Below, in pieces: positions 38,052 through 49,722 of a stretch of 64,000 nucleotides of DNA. This stretch comes from Lachnospiraceae bacterium. GTDB lineage: Bacteria; Bacillota; Clostridia; Lachnospirales; Lachnospiraceae. Location of the stretch: the NCBI GenBank assembly GCA_024691125.1, contig JAILNV010000188.1, positions 1-64,000 on the forward strand, written 5' to 3'. Position numbers and translations under genes: made by a program. A model generated the notes under the pieces. The model worked only from the letters and a program-made list of their open reading frames with translations, had not been told where the DNA came from and did no database searches. How positions within the stretch are numbered: position 1 is the first letter of the stretch; every line of letters starts with the position of its first letter.

Positions 38052-39118
38052 ATAGCTTCCTCCTTTTGAGTATCTCCCGACACCCTTCTTTTCCACAAAT
38101 GCCATGCGAGGGTAATCAGACCGCTGATCGCAACGCATATATAAAACGTTATACCTCTGCTGATAAGCTCAACATTAAATGCCATGCTTTCTCCCATAAC
38201 ATCGGTAAATCCGTCTATCATAAGATAATCGGATATCCCCATACCACCCGGCACAGGAACATAGTTATACCCTATTGTTATAAGACACTGCTTCGCAAAT
38301 ACCGATAACATATGAGCTGATTTTCCGCCCAATGACCTGTATACCAGCACCGGAACGACTATCTGCGATGCCCTTTGGATCAGGTTAAGCAAAAAAGAAT
38401 ACAACAGTATCCGTCTGCTGTTTGATATGATACCGGAGCATCTTCTGTAATCACTCCTCATCTTTTCGAGCCTGGCTATTCTTCCATCCTTATTCCTTAT
38501 TATGTTTATCTTATGAAGCTTATCTATCAACGCCGTGAGTGGTTCAAATATCAGTCTGTCGTTTCTAAGAACCACGGATATAAGAACAGACAACAGCGAA
38601 AGCGCCGAAAATCCGACAATGATCAACACCTTGGAAAACGTACTGAAAGCCTGAAAAGCATCCGGTTCAATAACAATGGAAACAAAACCCAGAGTTATTA
38701 TTGAAAGCGTATACATAAATAGATTCAATATAAGCGCTGCCGTAGCTATACCTCCCGGTATGCCGTCACGCATCATAAAGAAAATGCTTGCCGGCTGTCC
38801 GCCTGTCGAGGATGGTGTAATTGCCGAAAAATATACATCGGAAGTACTGTATATCAAACCGTTAAACGGAACCTTTCCATAACCTGATCTTTTTATGATA
38901 CAGCTGATGGCGAAAGCCTCGAATACCACATACATGGCAGAAAACGCAACTGCCGCCAACATAAATCCTTTATTTGAGCTGCCGATAAGATCCATAAGCT
39001 CACTGAACGACATCTCACTGTTCTGCTTAAGAACGATCCTGACAGTAAGTACAGCAAGCATTACGGATATAAATGTCCATATTATATTTTTATTGATTTT
39101 CTTTTTTTGATGTGCCAT
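38048..39118 (-). CDS. Lysylphosphatidylglycerol synthase TM-region/UPF0104-like membrane protein
   Basis: Polytopic; YSTSDVYFSAITPSSTGGQPASIFFMMRDGIP, YNYVPVPGGMGISDYL. Confidence 0.82.
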   Translation of the reverse strand: MAHQKKKINKNIIWTFISVMLAVLTVRIVLKQNSEMSFSELMDLIGSSNKGFMLAAVAFSAMYVVFEAFAISCIIKRSGYGKVPFNGLIYSTSDVYFSAITPSSTGGQPASIFFMMRDGIPGGIATAALILNLFMYTLSIITLGFVSIVIEPDAFQAFSTFSKVLIIVGFSALSLLSVLISVVLRNDRLIFEPLTALIDKLHKINIIRNKDGRIARLEKMRSDYRRCSGIISNSRRILLYSFLLNLIQRASQIVVPVLVYRSLGGKSAHMLSVFAKQCLITIGYNYVPVPGGMGISDYLMIDGFTDVMGESMAFNVELISRGITFYICVAISGLITLAWHLWKRRVSGDTQKEEAI

Positions 39119-39198
39119 ATTTTTAATTTATCAGGAGTAATTCATTTCTTCTGAATAGTTACGATTATATACCATAAGACAGGTAAAAATCAATCAAG

Positions 39199-39232
39199 AA
39201 AAAGCCCCATAAGCAATGGGCTTATGGGGCTC
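39199..39232 (-). terminator. gdhA terminator
   Basis: Minus AGCCCCATAAGC-CCATT-GCTTATGGGGCTTTTTC. Confidence 0.9.
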
Positions 39233-39285
39233 TATCATTTTCATGAAATATATCTTGCCTCTTTTATGACAGCATCACTAAAAGA

Positions 39286-40662
<1,377 letters not shown>

Positions 40663-40672
40663 CTATAAAATA

Positions 40673-40713
40673 AAACGCCAAAGAAGCATGAGCCCATGCT
40701 TCTCTGACGCCTT
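40673..40713 (-). terminator. Terminator of the SH3-domain gene, upstream of gdhA
   Basis: Minus CGTCAGAGAAGCATG-GGCT-CATGCTTCTTTGGCG then TTTTATTTT. Confidence 0.85.
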
Positions 40714-40759
40714 TGTCCAAAAAACATTATATATCGGCTTTTCTCACAATGCAAGAACT

Positions 40760-41956
40760 TTATTCAACAAAATCAGCCTTTACATAAGCTTCTTTTCCGT
40801 TATATTTTATCTTGCACCAGCCGTCCTTTTTCTCTATAAGCTCGAATTTATCACCTCTGTAGGCCACTCCAAGCTTATTTGCGGTTTCCGAAGCACCCTC
40901 TCTAACATTAACATTCTCCTTAACGGTTATGGTACCTCCTGCTGCCGTCTCCGAACCTTCCGAAGAATCACCGCCCGACGATCCCGTATCGACAACCTCG
41001 AGGTAATCAGACTTGATATATGCTTCCGTTCCGTTAAAGTCAATCTTGCTCCAGCCGTTCTCCATCTCCTCGTAACGCTTATATGTATCTCCTATCTGAG
41101 CCTTTCCTAGTGATTCCGAATCCGTACTTGCCGAAGCTCGTATATTTACGACATCCGTTGCTTTAACCGTGACTGCGTTTGCATCCTGTTCTGCCTTCTG
41201 TGCCTGAGCCTGGGCATCGGCTTCCTCCTGCTGCTTTGCCTGCTGCTGCTCTGTCAGCTTCGCCTTAACAGCCGAATTAACCTGTGACTCAATCTGCTTA
41301 AGCAGGGCTGCCAGCTGTTCGTCACTTTCAATTGCCTCATTATATTCCGCACTTATCTTGCTTGTCAGCTCCTCTATATCGGACTGTGAGGACATTTCAA
41401 GGAAATACGCCTGCTCGTCATCGGAGAGCTCCGACTTGTTGATATAAAGAGAACCCGAATCATTTGTACATACATAGCTTGACTCAAGCGAAGGAGCCGG
41501 TGTTGCAACCCCTGTAAATGTTATGTCAAAGGTTACTATAACCACATATGAATCAGGCTGGTAACCCTTCTTGGTATATACATTGAAATCCGAAAACGAC
41601 TGATAATACTGCGCCATCTCCTCGATTCTGTATCTTTCCTGGTCCGGAAGGGTATCACACAGTGAAGCCGCGGTATCCGCATCACCGTTCATCACTGCCG
41701 AATAGTAGCTTTCCATGAGATTGGTGACATTAGGATAGGCATTCACTTCATATTTGTCTTTCGGAACTTCAACACTGCTTGTCGGAAATGTCGAAGGATC
41801 CACGGCTTCATCCCCGCCGCCCTTATGGGTCGCAAGGAAAATGATAAGCGCTATCACAAGTACCAGAAAAACTCCGCCGATTATTACATATACAAAATAC
41901 TCTCTGACAAATTCCTTGACCTTATTCATGTTCATAGATCCCTTAACTCCTCTCAA
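40760..41956 (-). CDS. Membrane-anchored protein with two C-terminal bacterial SH3 domains
   Basis: N-terminal TM; coiled Gln-rich linker; VVNIRASASTDSESLGKAQIGDTYKRYEEMENGWSKIDFNGTEAYIKSDYLEV and VNVREGASETANKLGVAYRGDKFELIEKKDGWCKIKYNGKEAYVKADFVE. Confidence 0.88.
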   Translation of the reverse strand: MRGVKGSMNMNKVKEFVREYFVYVIIGGVFLVLVIALIIFLATHKGGGDEAVDPSTFPTSSVEVPKDKYEVNAYPNVTNLMESYYSAVMNGDADTAASLCDTLPDQERYRIEEMAQYYQSFSDFNVYTKKGYQPDSYVVIVTFDITFTGVATPAPSLESSYVCTNDSGSLYINKSELSDDEQAYFLEMSSQSDIEELTSKISAEYNEAIESDEQLAALLKQIESQVNSAVKAKLTEQQQAKQQEEADAQAQAQKAEQDANAVTVKATDVVNIRASASTDSESLGKAQIGDTYKRYEEMENGWSKIDFNGTEAYIKSDYLEVVDTGSSGGDSSEGSETAAGGTITVKENVNVREGASETANKLGVAYRGDKFELIEKKDGWCKIKYNGKEAYVKADFVE

Positions 41957-41991
41957 TTATCCCCATTATCCAAATACCCTTAAATAAAAGC

Positions 41992-42064
41992 TGCACTCGA
42001 GAGGATTCGAACCCCCGACACACGGTACCGGAAACCGTTGCTCTATCCCCTGAGCTACGAGTGC
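41992..42064 (-). tRNA. tRNA-Arg (CCG anticodon)
   Basis: GCACTCGTAGCTCAGGGGATAGAGCAACGGTTTCCGGTACCGTGTGTCGGGGGTTCGAATCCTCTCGAGTGCA; loop TTCCGGT. Confidence 0.95.
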
Positions 42065-42126
42065 TGAGCACAAAACCTCATACTCGTTAATAATAACACA
42101 GGGAACATAAAATATCAACATAATTC

Positions 42127-43065
42127 CTATACCGTTTCCCTGTATCCTCCGTTCTTTGAGAAGATATACGCGTGGTCTGAAAGAACCTCCACATCCTGTA
42201 CTTCGGTCTGATTTATCTCTCTTATCATATCATTTAACATTGGCAGAGGCATTACATCATTTGCCGGAACGAGGATAACTTCATGGATACTGCTCGGAAT
42301 TACATAGATATCACTATCCAGATTTTCACAGAACTCTTCAAGCTCTTCTTCATACATCATTGAGACGGCTCCGTTTATTCCCGGCGTGGACATAATATAC
42401 ATGGGACAGCTGTCAGCTTCGCTTCCGATGACGGATGCATATGAAGGGTTAAGCTCCCTGAGCACCTCTGTTATCCCCCTTATAGAAGGCTTCTCCGCCT
42501 CCATGGTATTTCCTACTGCATCATCAAGTACCCGTTCAGCGTCAATGCCCCACATCTTAAGATGTGTCTCTCTCACCGTAAAGGTTGCCTCTCCTTTTAT
42601 AAGACTGTCAAGTCCGCTGTTTCTGAAGCTGTAGTAAGGCACGATAGCCAGATCCATGAATCTTCTGTACGGCACATCCTCAAGCATCCCGGTATTAGCC
42701 TCATAATTGATCAGCTTGCAGCGAAGTCCGTCTCTTATTTCTTCGTACTTCCCTAAATAATCAAGGGACAGCGGTTCACCCATCCTCCTGCTTTCATATA
42801 CCCTGCACATCCTGTCAAGCACATCTTCAGACACCTCCCCTTCATATTCCTCATAGAACGGTTCAAGATACATCGTAGGATATATATTATCATCCTCACC
42901 CGTGATCGAGATCCCCGTATATATTACGCCGTTGTTTTTCGTCACCCGCCTTAGATCAACCCTGTGTTCCGGGTATCTTATCTCCATTGCCTTCTGTACT
43001 TCATCCGTAAATCTGTCAAAATCAATCCTGTCAGTCATATTTTTCTCCTCTTTAATCAAATTCAT
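42127..43065 (-). CDS. DUF5688-like protein of unknown function
   Basis: Pattern recalled from Lachnospiraceae proteins (ITKNNGVIYTGISI-like; YLEPFYEEYEGE; PSSIHEVILVP). Confidence 0.65.
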   Translation of the reverse strand: MNLIKEEKNMTDRIDFDRFTDEVQKAMEIRYPEHRVDLRRVTKNNGVIYTGISITGEDDNIYPTMYLEPFYEEYEGEVSEDVLDRMCRVYESRRMGEPLSLDYLGKYEEIRDGLRCKLINYEANTGMLEDVPYRRFMDLAIVPYYSFRNSGLDSLIKGEATFTVRETHLKMWGIDAERVLDDAVGNTMEAEKPSIRGITEVLRELNPSYASVIGSEADSCPMYIMSTPGINGAVSMMYEEELEEFCENLDSDIYVIPSSIHEVILVPANDVMPLPMLNDMIREINQTEVQDVEVLSDHAYIFSKNGGYRETV

Positions 43066-43179
43066 ATTAGGTAATCAGCCAACAGGACAGTCGCAGAAAC
43101 GCTCCGCATTATTTGAAGAGGACAACGTTACCGGTCAAAACGTATTAAGACATATATTCTCTTACCGGTCTTTTACTGC

Positions 43180-43216
43180 AAAAAAAGAGCCCCTCCCCAA
43201 AGGAAGAAGCTCATTT
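43180..43216 (-). terminator. efp terminator
   Basis: Minus GAGCTTCTTCC-TTTG-GGGAGGGGCTCTTTTTTT. Confidence 0.7.
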
Positions 43217-43230
43217 GTTCTAAGAATTGT

Positions 43231-43788
43231 TTACACTCTGGATAAATATTCACCCGAACGGGTATCGATCTTAATCTTATCACCAAGTTCAACAAACAGC
43301 GGCACATAAACCGTAGCTCCGGTCTCTACTACTGCCGGCTTGGTTGCACCTGTTGCCGTATCACCCTTAAAACCGGGCTCTGTCTCGGTGATCTCCAGTT
43401 CAACAAATAAGGGCGGCTCAACCGCAAAAACATTGCCGTTATGGGAACAGATCTTTACCATCTCGTTCTCTTTAACAAATTTAAGCGCGTCACCTATCGT
43501 ATCACTGTTCAAAGCAATCTGCTCATATGATTCTACATCCATGAAGTTGTATAAGTCCCCGTCTGAATAAAGATACTGCATATCCTTTCTGTCGATACGA
43601 GCCTGCGGGAACTTCTCGGTGGGACGGAAAGACTTCTCCACAACGCCACCACTGATTATATTCTTTAACTTAGTTCTAACAAATGCTGCTCCCTTACCGG
43701 GTTTAACATGCTGGAATTCTATTATCTGAAAAATTCCGTTGTCCATCTCAACAGTTAAGCCATTTCTGAAATCGCCTGCTGATATCAT
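43231..43788 (-). CDS. efp: Elongation factor P
   Basis: [43 protein letters not shown]. Confidence 0.98.
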   Translation of the reverse strand: MISAGDFRNGLTVEMDNGIFQIIEFQHVKPGKGAAFVRTKLKNIISGGVVEKSFRPTEKFPQARIDRKDMQYLYSDGDLYNFMDVESYEQIALNSDTIGDALKFVKENEMVKICSHNGNVFAVEPPLFVELEITETEPGFKGDTATGATKPAVVETGATVYVPLFVELGDKIKIDTRSGEYLSRV

Positions 43789-43897
43789 AAGATAACCTCC
43801 TTACAAAGCACAAATATTCCTCAAACAGTTTATACTATCACACGACTTAATTCAAGCACTTTTTTAAATTTGTTCGCAACTATTCAAAACCTCGTAT

Positions 43898-44419
43898 CTA
43901 TAAGCATATCCCGGACACCGCCAATACGGTCTGTTCTACGGAAAGACTGTCCGTATCTATAATGAAATCGGCGGCATCTGCATACATAGGAGTGCGTATT
44001 TTCAGCATTTCTCTTATCCTTCCGCGTACATCCCCTGTACTTAACAGAGGTCTTCCGGTATCATTTCTTACCCGTTCATATAATGTGTCCGCTTCCGCCC
44101 TTAAATATATCACCGTACCGATTTGCTTAAGCAAAGCCCTGTTTCCCTCTGTCAGTATGATGCCTCCCCCGGTCGATAACAAAGTATTCTCAATCCCTTT
44201 ATCGCCTGAGAGTTCCTCTAAAAGCTCAGTCTCCAGCTTCCTGAAGAAACTCTCTCCGTCTGTTTTAAAAATATCCGGAATACTTCTGTTCTCTCTTTTG
44301 ACAATAAGCTCATCCGTGTCCGCGAAGTCCATGCAAAGCCGTCCGGCAGCCATCCTGCCCACGGTGCTCTTTCCCGAACCCATATAGCCTACCAGGCAAA
44401 TGTTATTTCTTTTACCCAC
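43898..44419 (-). CDS. aroK: Shikimate kinase
   Basis: ICLVGYMGSGKSTVGRMAA, FADTDELIVKRENRSI, LSTGGGI. Confidence 0.95.
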   Translation of the reverse strand: MGKRNNICLVGYMGSGKSTVGRMAAGRLCMDFADTDELIVKRENRSIPDIFKTDGESFFRKLETELLEELSGDKGIENTLLSTGGGIILTEGNRALLKQIGTVIYLRAEADTLYERVRNDTGRPLLSTGDVRGRIREMLKIRTPMYADAADFIIDTDSLSVEQTVLAVSGICL

Positions 44420-44481
44420 GTTTAGTATACCCTTCTTTTATAACTTTTTTTCATAAATATTTTTGTATACGAACTTCCCGG

Positions 44482-45360
44482 TTACCGTTCTCCCTTAAGG
44501 ATCTTATATACATCCTCAGCCACATTTTCGGGAACACTTATGCCGTTCCATATCTCATAGGAACATACCGCCTGGTAAACAAGCATCTTAAGTCCGTTAT
44601 AAGCCTTGCCTCCGCTGTCCATAACCCTTTTCATAAACAGGGTCGTCTCAGGCTTATATATAAGGTCTATTCCCGTTTCGGTCTTTTCAAAAAAGCCTTC
44701 ATCATTTATGATACACGAATCCACATCAGGATACAGACCTACCTTCGTACACTGAAATACTATATATCCGGATCCGGGAAGGCCGGTGATATCCGAAGGT
44801 TCCATCGTACTTACAGCATCCTCTGTAATACCTGCGTTATTGTCCCTTGCATAAGCCAGCAATGATGCGCGTATATCCTCTGCTTTTGCCCTTGTCCTGT
44901 TAACAATTGTCAGAGTGGCCGGCGACTTGGATATGCACATAAACGCAGCTGCTCTGGCAGCGCCGCCCGCGCCAAGTATCACAACACGCCGCCCGCTTAA
45001 GGATATCCCTTCACTTTCAAGCTCCCTCTCAAGTCCCATTACATCCGTGTTGTAGCCATAGAATCCCTTCTCTGTATACTTAAGTGTATTTACCGCACCT
45101 ACAGCTCCTGCAACATCATCCACCCCGATGAGCTCTCTCATGATATCGGTTTTATATGGTACAGTCACGTTTATTCCCCTTACCCCCAGCGAATACAATC
45201 CCTTTACTATATTTTCAAGATTTCCGTCTGCCCTGAAGGGAACATACACCGAATCTATCCCCAGAGCCTGTGATATATGGTTATGTATTGCAGGGGACAT
45301 CGTATGCTCTACAGGATTACCGATAATACCGTATACCGCAGTTCTTCCGTTAATATTCAT
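44482..45360 (-). CDS. aroE: Shikimate dehydrogenase
   Basis: YGIIGNPVEHTMSPAIHN, GINVTVPYK, VVILGAGGAARAAAF. Confidence 0.96.
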   Translation of the reverse strand: MNINGRTAVYGIIGNPVEHTMSPAIHNHISQALGIDSVYVPFRADGNLENIVKGLYSLGVRGINVTVPYKTDIMRELIGVDDVAGAVGAVNTLKYTEKGFYGYNTDVMGLERELESEGISLSGRRVVILGAGGAARAAAFMCISKSPATLTIVNRTRAKAEDIRASLLAYARDNNAGITEDAVSTMEPSDITGLPGSGYIVFQCTKVGLYPDVDSCIINDEGFFEKTETGIDLIYKPETTLFMKRVMDSGGKAYNGLKMLVYQAVCSYEIWNGISVPENVAEDVYKILKGER

Positions 45361-45869
45361 TCCTTCGCTCCTCTTCTGTAAAAATACATGACCATTCTCT
45401 CAAGATAACGCTTGAGCACTATCTGTATCTCTTCCTTTTTATCAATGGGAGTTACAAGTATGTTTCTGATACCACAGCGTCTGGCTCCCCATACATCGGT
45501 AAAAAGCTGGTCACCGATAAACAGAGTCGTGGATGCATCGGTCCCAAGAAGCCTCATTGCCTCATTATAGCCCTTCCTTCCGGGCTTCCCAGCCTTATGT
45601 ATATACATGGCTCCGACATCATCGGCGAAGCTTTTCACTCTCGGTTCCTTATTATTGGAAAGCACAAGACAGGTATATCCGATATCATTAAGTTCTTCAA
45701 ACAGCTTCTTCGCCCTCTCATCGGCCGGAGCTCCATGGGGTACCAGAGTATTGTCAATATCATATATGATCCCCCTGTACCCTTCATTATACAATGACCG
45801 GTAGTCTATACTGTATGCGGAATCCGCACACTCATCCGGATAGAAGCTTTCAAACAGTCCGTATTTCAT
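45357..45869 (-). CDS. YqeG family HAD IIIA-type phosphatase
   Basis: GIIYDIDNTLVPHGAPADERAKKLFEEL, VLSNNKEPRV, FIGDQLFTDVWGARRCGI. Confidence 0.9.
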   Translation of the reverse strand: MKYGLFESFYPDECADSAYSIDYRSLYNEGYRGIIYDIDNTLVPHGAPADERAKKLFEELNDIGYTCLVLSNNKEPRVKSFADDVGAMYIHKAGKPGRKGYNEAMRLLGTDASTTLFIGDQLFTDVWGARRCGIRNILVTPIDKKEEIQIVLKRYLERMVMYFYRRGAKE

Positions 45870-45947
45870 TATGTAAACCTATAATATAAAATATAAAAAA
45901 ATAACCTCCCGCCAAATGCAAGAGGCCGATCTTATCCTGCTCTTCTC

Positions 45948-46220
45948 TTATGTTCCGGACTGAGGACCGAATCCCTGTCCGAAGCCTGACTTCTGTATCA
46001 CTATTCCGTCATCCGAGCTGTCTATGACAGGATTTCCTCCTACGAAATACTGATACTGCGCCAACGACTTATCTTTCTCTATATCCTTAAATGCCTGTTG
46101 TATATCATTACCGTCAATCTCGTTTATCCTGTCTGTGCTGCTTAAATCTTCATTGATTCTTATTTTCGGCGCATTGACAGTGTTTAACGGATCAAAAGAT
46201 CCGAACCCGCCTATTCTCAT
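45948..46220 (-). CDS. Small hypothetical protein
   Basis: 90 aa ORF in an intergenic position with the locus orientation; no recognised domain. Confidence 0.5.
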   Translation of the reverse strand: MRIGGFGSFDPLNTVNAPKIRINEDLSSTDRINEIDGNDIQQAFKDIEKDKSLAQYQYFVGGNPVIDSSDDGIVIQKSGFGQGFGPQSGT

Positions 46221-46309
46221 ATTATCATCCCCTAAGAAAAATCAAAATACGAAACAATTTATATACAGTATAACAGAAATTTTCAAAAAACACAAATCCT
46301 GTACGTTCC

Positions 46310-47077
46310 CTAATCATCAAGCACTGATGAAAGCAGCTGTTTTGTATACGGATGCTTCGGAGACTTATACACCTCGTCATCACTCCCCTGCTCAACTATC
46401 TGTCCATCCTTCATTACCATCACACGGCTGCATACGGAATATACAACCTTAAGATCATGCGATATGAACAGTATGGCTATGCCCAGTTCTCTGTTAAGCT
46501 TAAGGAGAAGCCTGAGTATCTGGTCCTGCACCGTAACATCTAGTGCCGATACCGGTTCATCAGCTATTATAAGCTTAGGTCTAAGCATCAGAGCAAGAGC
46601 AATGCATATTCTCTGTCTCTGTCCACCTGACAGTTCACTCGGCTTTCTTCCAAGATAACTTTCATCCAGTCCCACAAGACGTATCATGTACGCAACGTGT
46701 TCATCACGTTCCGGATCCGTAAGCTTTCCCTGTATACGGAGAGGCTCCTCCAGTATCCAGCCTATTGTTTTAGCCGGATTCAGAGATCCGTACGGATCCT
46801 GGAATACCATCTGCGCACCCGTGCTTCCATGTTCTACGGTTCCCTCATAATCCTTCACTATCCCAAGTATCGTCTTGGCCAGCGTAGACTTACCGCATCC
46901 GCTCTCACCGACGAGTCCGACTATTTCTCCCTGTTTCATATCAAAGGAAACATCTTTAAGCACCTGTCTGCGGACGGAAGCCGAACTGAATCTCCCCGTC
47001 TTCTCCCTGTAATAAGTATTAAGATGGGAAACGGTGAGTATTGTGTTGTCTGACCTGTTTTTATCATTGTCATTCAT
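46310..47077 (-). CDS. oppF: Oligopeptide ABC transporter ATP-binding protein (start taken at MNDNDKN)
   Basis: Walker A GESGCGKSTLAKT, LSGGQRQRICIALAL, LIIADEPVSALD. Confidence 0.9.
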   Translation of the reverse strand: MNDNDKNRSDNTILTVSHLNTYYREKTGRFSSASVRRQVLKDVSFDMKQGEIVGLVGESGCGKSTLAKTILGIVKDYEGTVEHGSTGAQMVFQDPYGSLNPAKTIGWILEEPLRIQGKLTDPERDEHVAYMIRLVGLDESYLGRKPSELSGGQRQRICIALALMLRPKLIIADEPVSALDVTVQDQILRLLLKLNRELGIAILFISHDLKVVYSVCSRVMVMKDGQIVEQGSDDEVYKSPKHPYTKQLLSSVLDD

Positions 47078-47894
47078 AGTCAAGCTTCTCCATCCGCGGG
47101 ATTGCGGCAATAAGTCTTTTGGTATAATCCTCCTTGGGGAAGTCAAACACTTCACTGACCTCTCCTGTCTCTACCACCCTGCCCTTGTACATAACAAGTA
47201 CTCTTGTGCAAAGCTTCCTTACGACGCTTAAGTCATGCGATATAAACAGGATAGCGGTTCCGGTTTTTTTATTTATCTTTTTCAGCAGTTTTATGATCTG
47301 TGCCTGAACGGTAACATCAAGCGCCGTCGTAGGTTCATCCGCAATAAGAAGCTTGGGATTACATATAAGCGCTGCCGCTATCATGACTCTCTGGCGCATT
47401 CCGCCGGAAAGTTCATGCGGGTATTTGTTATACAAGCTCTCAGGATCCTGCAGCTCCACATCTTCCAGCATCTTAATTACTTTATTATGTATCTCATCTT
47501 CCGTAAGATCCGTATGAAGCCTGAGGCTCTCACCCACCTGCCATCCTATGCGTTTAACGGGATTCAGAGAAGTCATGGGCTCCTGAAACACCATACAAAT
47601 GTCGTTTCCCTGATACTTCCTCAGCATATCACGGCTGCAGGTCAGAAGATCCGCTCCGTCAAACAGTATCTGTCCCCGTTTCTTCATCTTCTTTCTTGAA
47701 AGCAGGCCTGCTATAGCAAGAGCAGACATGGATTTACCCGAGCCGGATTCACCGACTATTCCTACTATCTCACCCTCATCAAGGTGCAGATCGAAATCAT
47801 ACACTACGGTTTCAGGGGTTATATGATCATGAAATTCTATATTAAGATCTATTACATCAAGCATGTTTTTCCAACCCTTCATTAAGCATGGCAA
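47070..47894 (-). CDS. oppD: Oligopeptide ABC transporter ATP-binding protein
   Basis: GESGSGKSMSALA, LSGGMRQRVMIAAAL, LLIADEPTTALD. Confidence 0.92.
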   Translation of the reverse strand: MPCLMKGWKNMLDVIDLNIEFHDHITPETVVYDFDLHLDEGEIVGIVGESGSGKSMSALAIAGLLSRKKMKKRGQILFDGADLLTCSRDMLRKYQGNDICMVFQEPMTSLNPVKRIGWQVGESLRLHTDLTEDEIHNKVIKMLEDVELQDPESLYNKYPHELSGGMRQRVMIAAALICNPKLLIADEPTTALDVTVQAQIIKLLKKINKKTGTAILFISHDLSVVRKLCTRVLVMYKGRVVETGEVSEVFDFPKEDYTKRLIAAIPRMEKLDYE

Positions 47895-48660
47895 AACCGA
47901 AGATAAGCAGAGCGATCACCGATCCTGTGCAGACAGCATACCCGGGTCGCGAAAAAAGGTAGGACTGGGATTCCGACAGCATCCTTCCGAGGCTTGAATC
48001 AGGCGGCTGAACACCTATCCCCAGAAAACTCATTCCGGCCTCTGCCAGTACGGCGTTATTGAAGCCTATCGCTACTGTTGACAGCAGCACGGGAATGGTA
48101 TTGGGAAGAATATGCACAAACATTATTCTGAGATCGGAGGCCCCCATCAGCCTTGCGCTCTGTACATAATCAAGATTCCTGCATTTAAGGAACTCTCCTC
48201 TTACGATCCTTGCATATCCCGGAACGAACAGAATCCCCAAAGCAATCGTAACATTCATTTTGCCGGCTCCCATAATACTAATTATCACAAGTGCCAGCAG
48301 TAATGATGGGAAAGCCAGCACCGCATCATTAAATCTCATCATGATCTCATCCGGCCTGCCTCCGTAATATCCCGTTAACGCACCTATGATAGTTCCGAAT
48401 ACAACACCGATAAGAACCGTTCCCATGGCTACCGCCATAGTTGTATCAAGTCCGGCCAGTATCCTGCTGAATATATCCCGCCCGAAATTATCACATCCCA
48501 TGATATGCCTGGCCGAAATCCCTGCAAGCTTGTTCGCCGAATCCATTGCGTTGGGATCATAGGGGGTAAAAAACTTCCCGGCAATGGCAAGTATGATCAT
48601 CATACCTGTAATGATCAGTCCAATATATAATCTTCTGTTTTCCCTAAACCGTACCTTCAT
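47857..48660 (-). CDS. oppC: Oligopeptide ABC transporter permease
   Basis: HIMGCDNFGRDIFSRILAG, polytopic; OppC type. Confidence 0.92.
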   Translation of the reverse strand: MKVRFRENRRLYIGLIITGMMIILAIAGKFFTPYDPNAMDSANKLAGISARHIMGCDNFGRDIFSRILAGLDTTMAVAMGTVLIGVVFGTIIGALTGYYGGRPDEIMMRFNDAVLAFPSLLLALVIISIMGAGKMNVTIALGILFVPGYARIVRGEFLKCRNLDYVQSARLMGASDLRIMFVHILPNTIPVLLSTVAIGFNNAVLAEAGMSFLGIGVQPPDSSLGRMLSESQSYLFSRPGYAVCTGSVIALLIFGFAMLNEGLEKHA

Positions 48661-48705
48661 ATTTTACTTTCCATTCAAAACACAGTATCCGAAAGCCTCA
48701 AAGTT

Positions 48706-49641
48706 CTATACGATCCGCGGATCTGTAAGCTTGTAAAGTATATCAACGATAAAATTAATGACTATTACTATACATGCTATTATCGCTACTATTGCCTGTG
48801 CCACGGGATAATCCCTTGTCGATATCGAAGTTATCAGAAGACGTCCGAGTCCCGGGATTGAGAAAACCTGCTCTATTATTATAGATCCCGCCACCATATC
48901 TGCCAGTGTCACTCCCAGAAACGTAATGACAGGTATCAGCGCATTTCTGAGCACATGCTTATACAATACCTCATCCGTTGAATTACCTCTGCTGTATGCC
49001 GTTCTGACGTAATCAAGCTTACCCTCCTTAAGCACCGAGCTTTTCAGGAGCTTTATGGTCATGGCTGCCTTCGGAAGGGCTATGGCTATTGCCGGAAATA
49101 TAAGATAACCCAGAAATCCAGGCAGATCGTCTTTATAATTGACAAATCCTCCCGGTCTGAACCATCTAAGTACAAGACCGAATATATAAGTCAGCAGCAT
49201 TCCCAAGAAGAAAGAAGGTATCGACATGGTTATCTGGTTCAGCACATCTATAGCCTTCGAATACCATTTATTCTCATGCTTTGCCGTATAAATCCCAATC
49301 GGTATTGAAATGACAATAACAAGAACAAATGACATTATCGTAAGCACAATGGTTATCGGTATCTTACTTGCAAGCATGCTCCTTACAGATGAGCCGTATG
49401 TATATGATTTACCCATATCGCCAAAGAAAAAATCCTTAAGCCACTCAATATATCTTACGGGAAGCGGTCTGTTGAGCCCCATCTGCTCCCTCAGTCTTTC
49501 GATCTTCTCGGGAGTAGCGCTTGTTCCCAGCATATTGCTTACCGGATCTCCGGGGATCACCCTGAATGCAAGAAAGACAAGCATGGTGACTATCAGAACC
49601 GTTATCAGCATTGTAAACAATTTGTTTCCGATATATTTCAT
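48706..49641 (-). CDS. oppB: Oligopeptide ABC transporter permease
   Basis: FRVIPGDPVSNMLG..., EQVFSIPGLGRLL; OppB type. Confidence 0.93.
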   Translation of the reverse strand: MKYIGNKLFTMLITVLIVTMLVFLAFRVIPGDPVSNMLGTSATPEKIERLREQMGLNRPLPVRYIEWLKDFFFGDMGKSYTYGSSVRSMLASKIPITIVLTIMSFVLVIVISIPIGIYTAKHENKWYSKAIDVLNQITMSIPSFFLGMLLTYIFGLVLRWFRPGGFVNYKDDLPGFLGYLIFPAIAIALPKAAMTIKLLKSSVLKEGKLDYVRTAYSRGNSTDEVLYKHVLRNALIPVITFLGVTLADMVAGSIIIEQVFSIPGLGRLLITSISTRDYPVAQAIVAIIACIVIVINFIVDILYKLTDPRIV

Positions 49642-49722
49642 GCCTGTCTCCTTGTAATCCTTTATGTTTTGTAACGACTGAATCCCTATGGTGATTACCT
49701 GTTATTAACAGATCACCGAAAT

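Noticed and set aside
41992-42064. tRNA-Arg as an integration site for a mobile island
   Set aside because: No duplicated tRNA 3' end or integrase nearby; flanking genes look ordinary.
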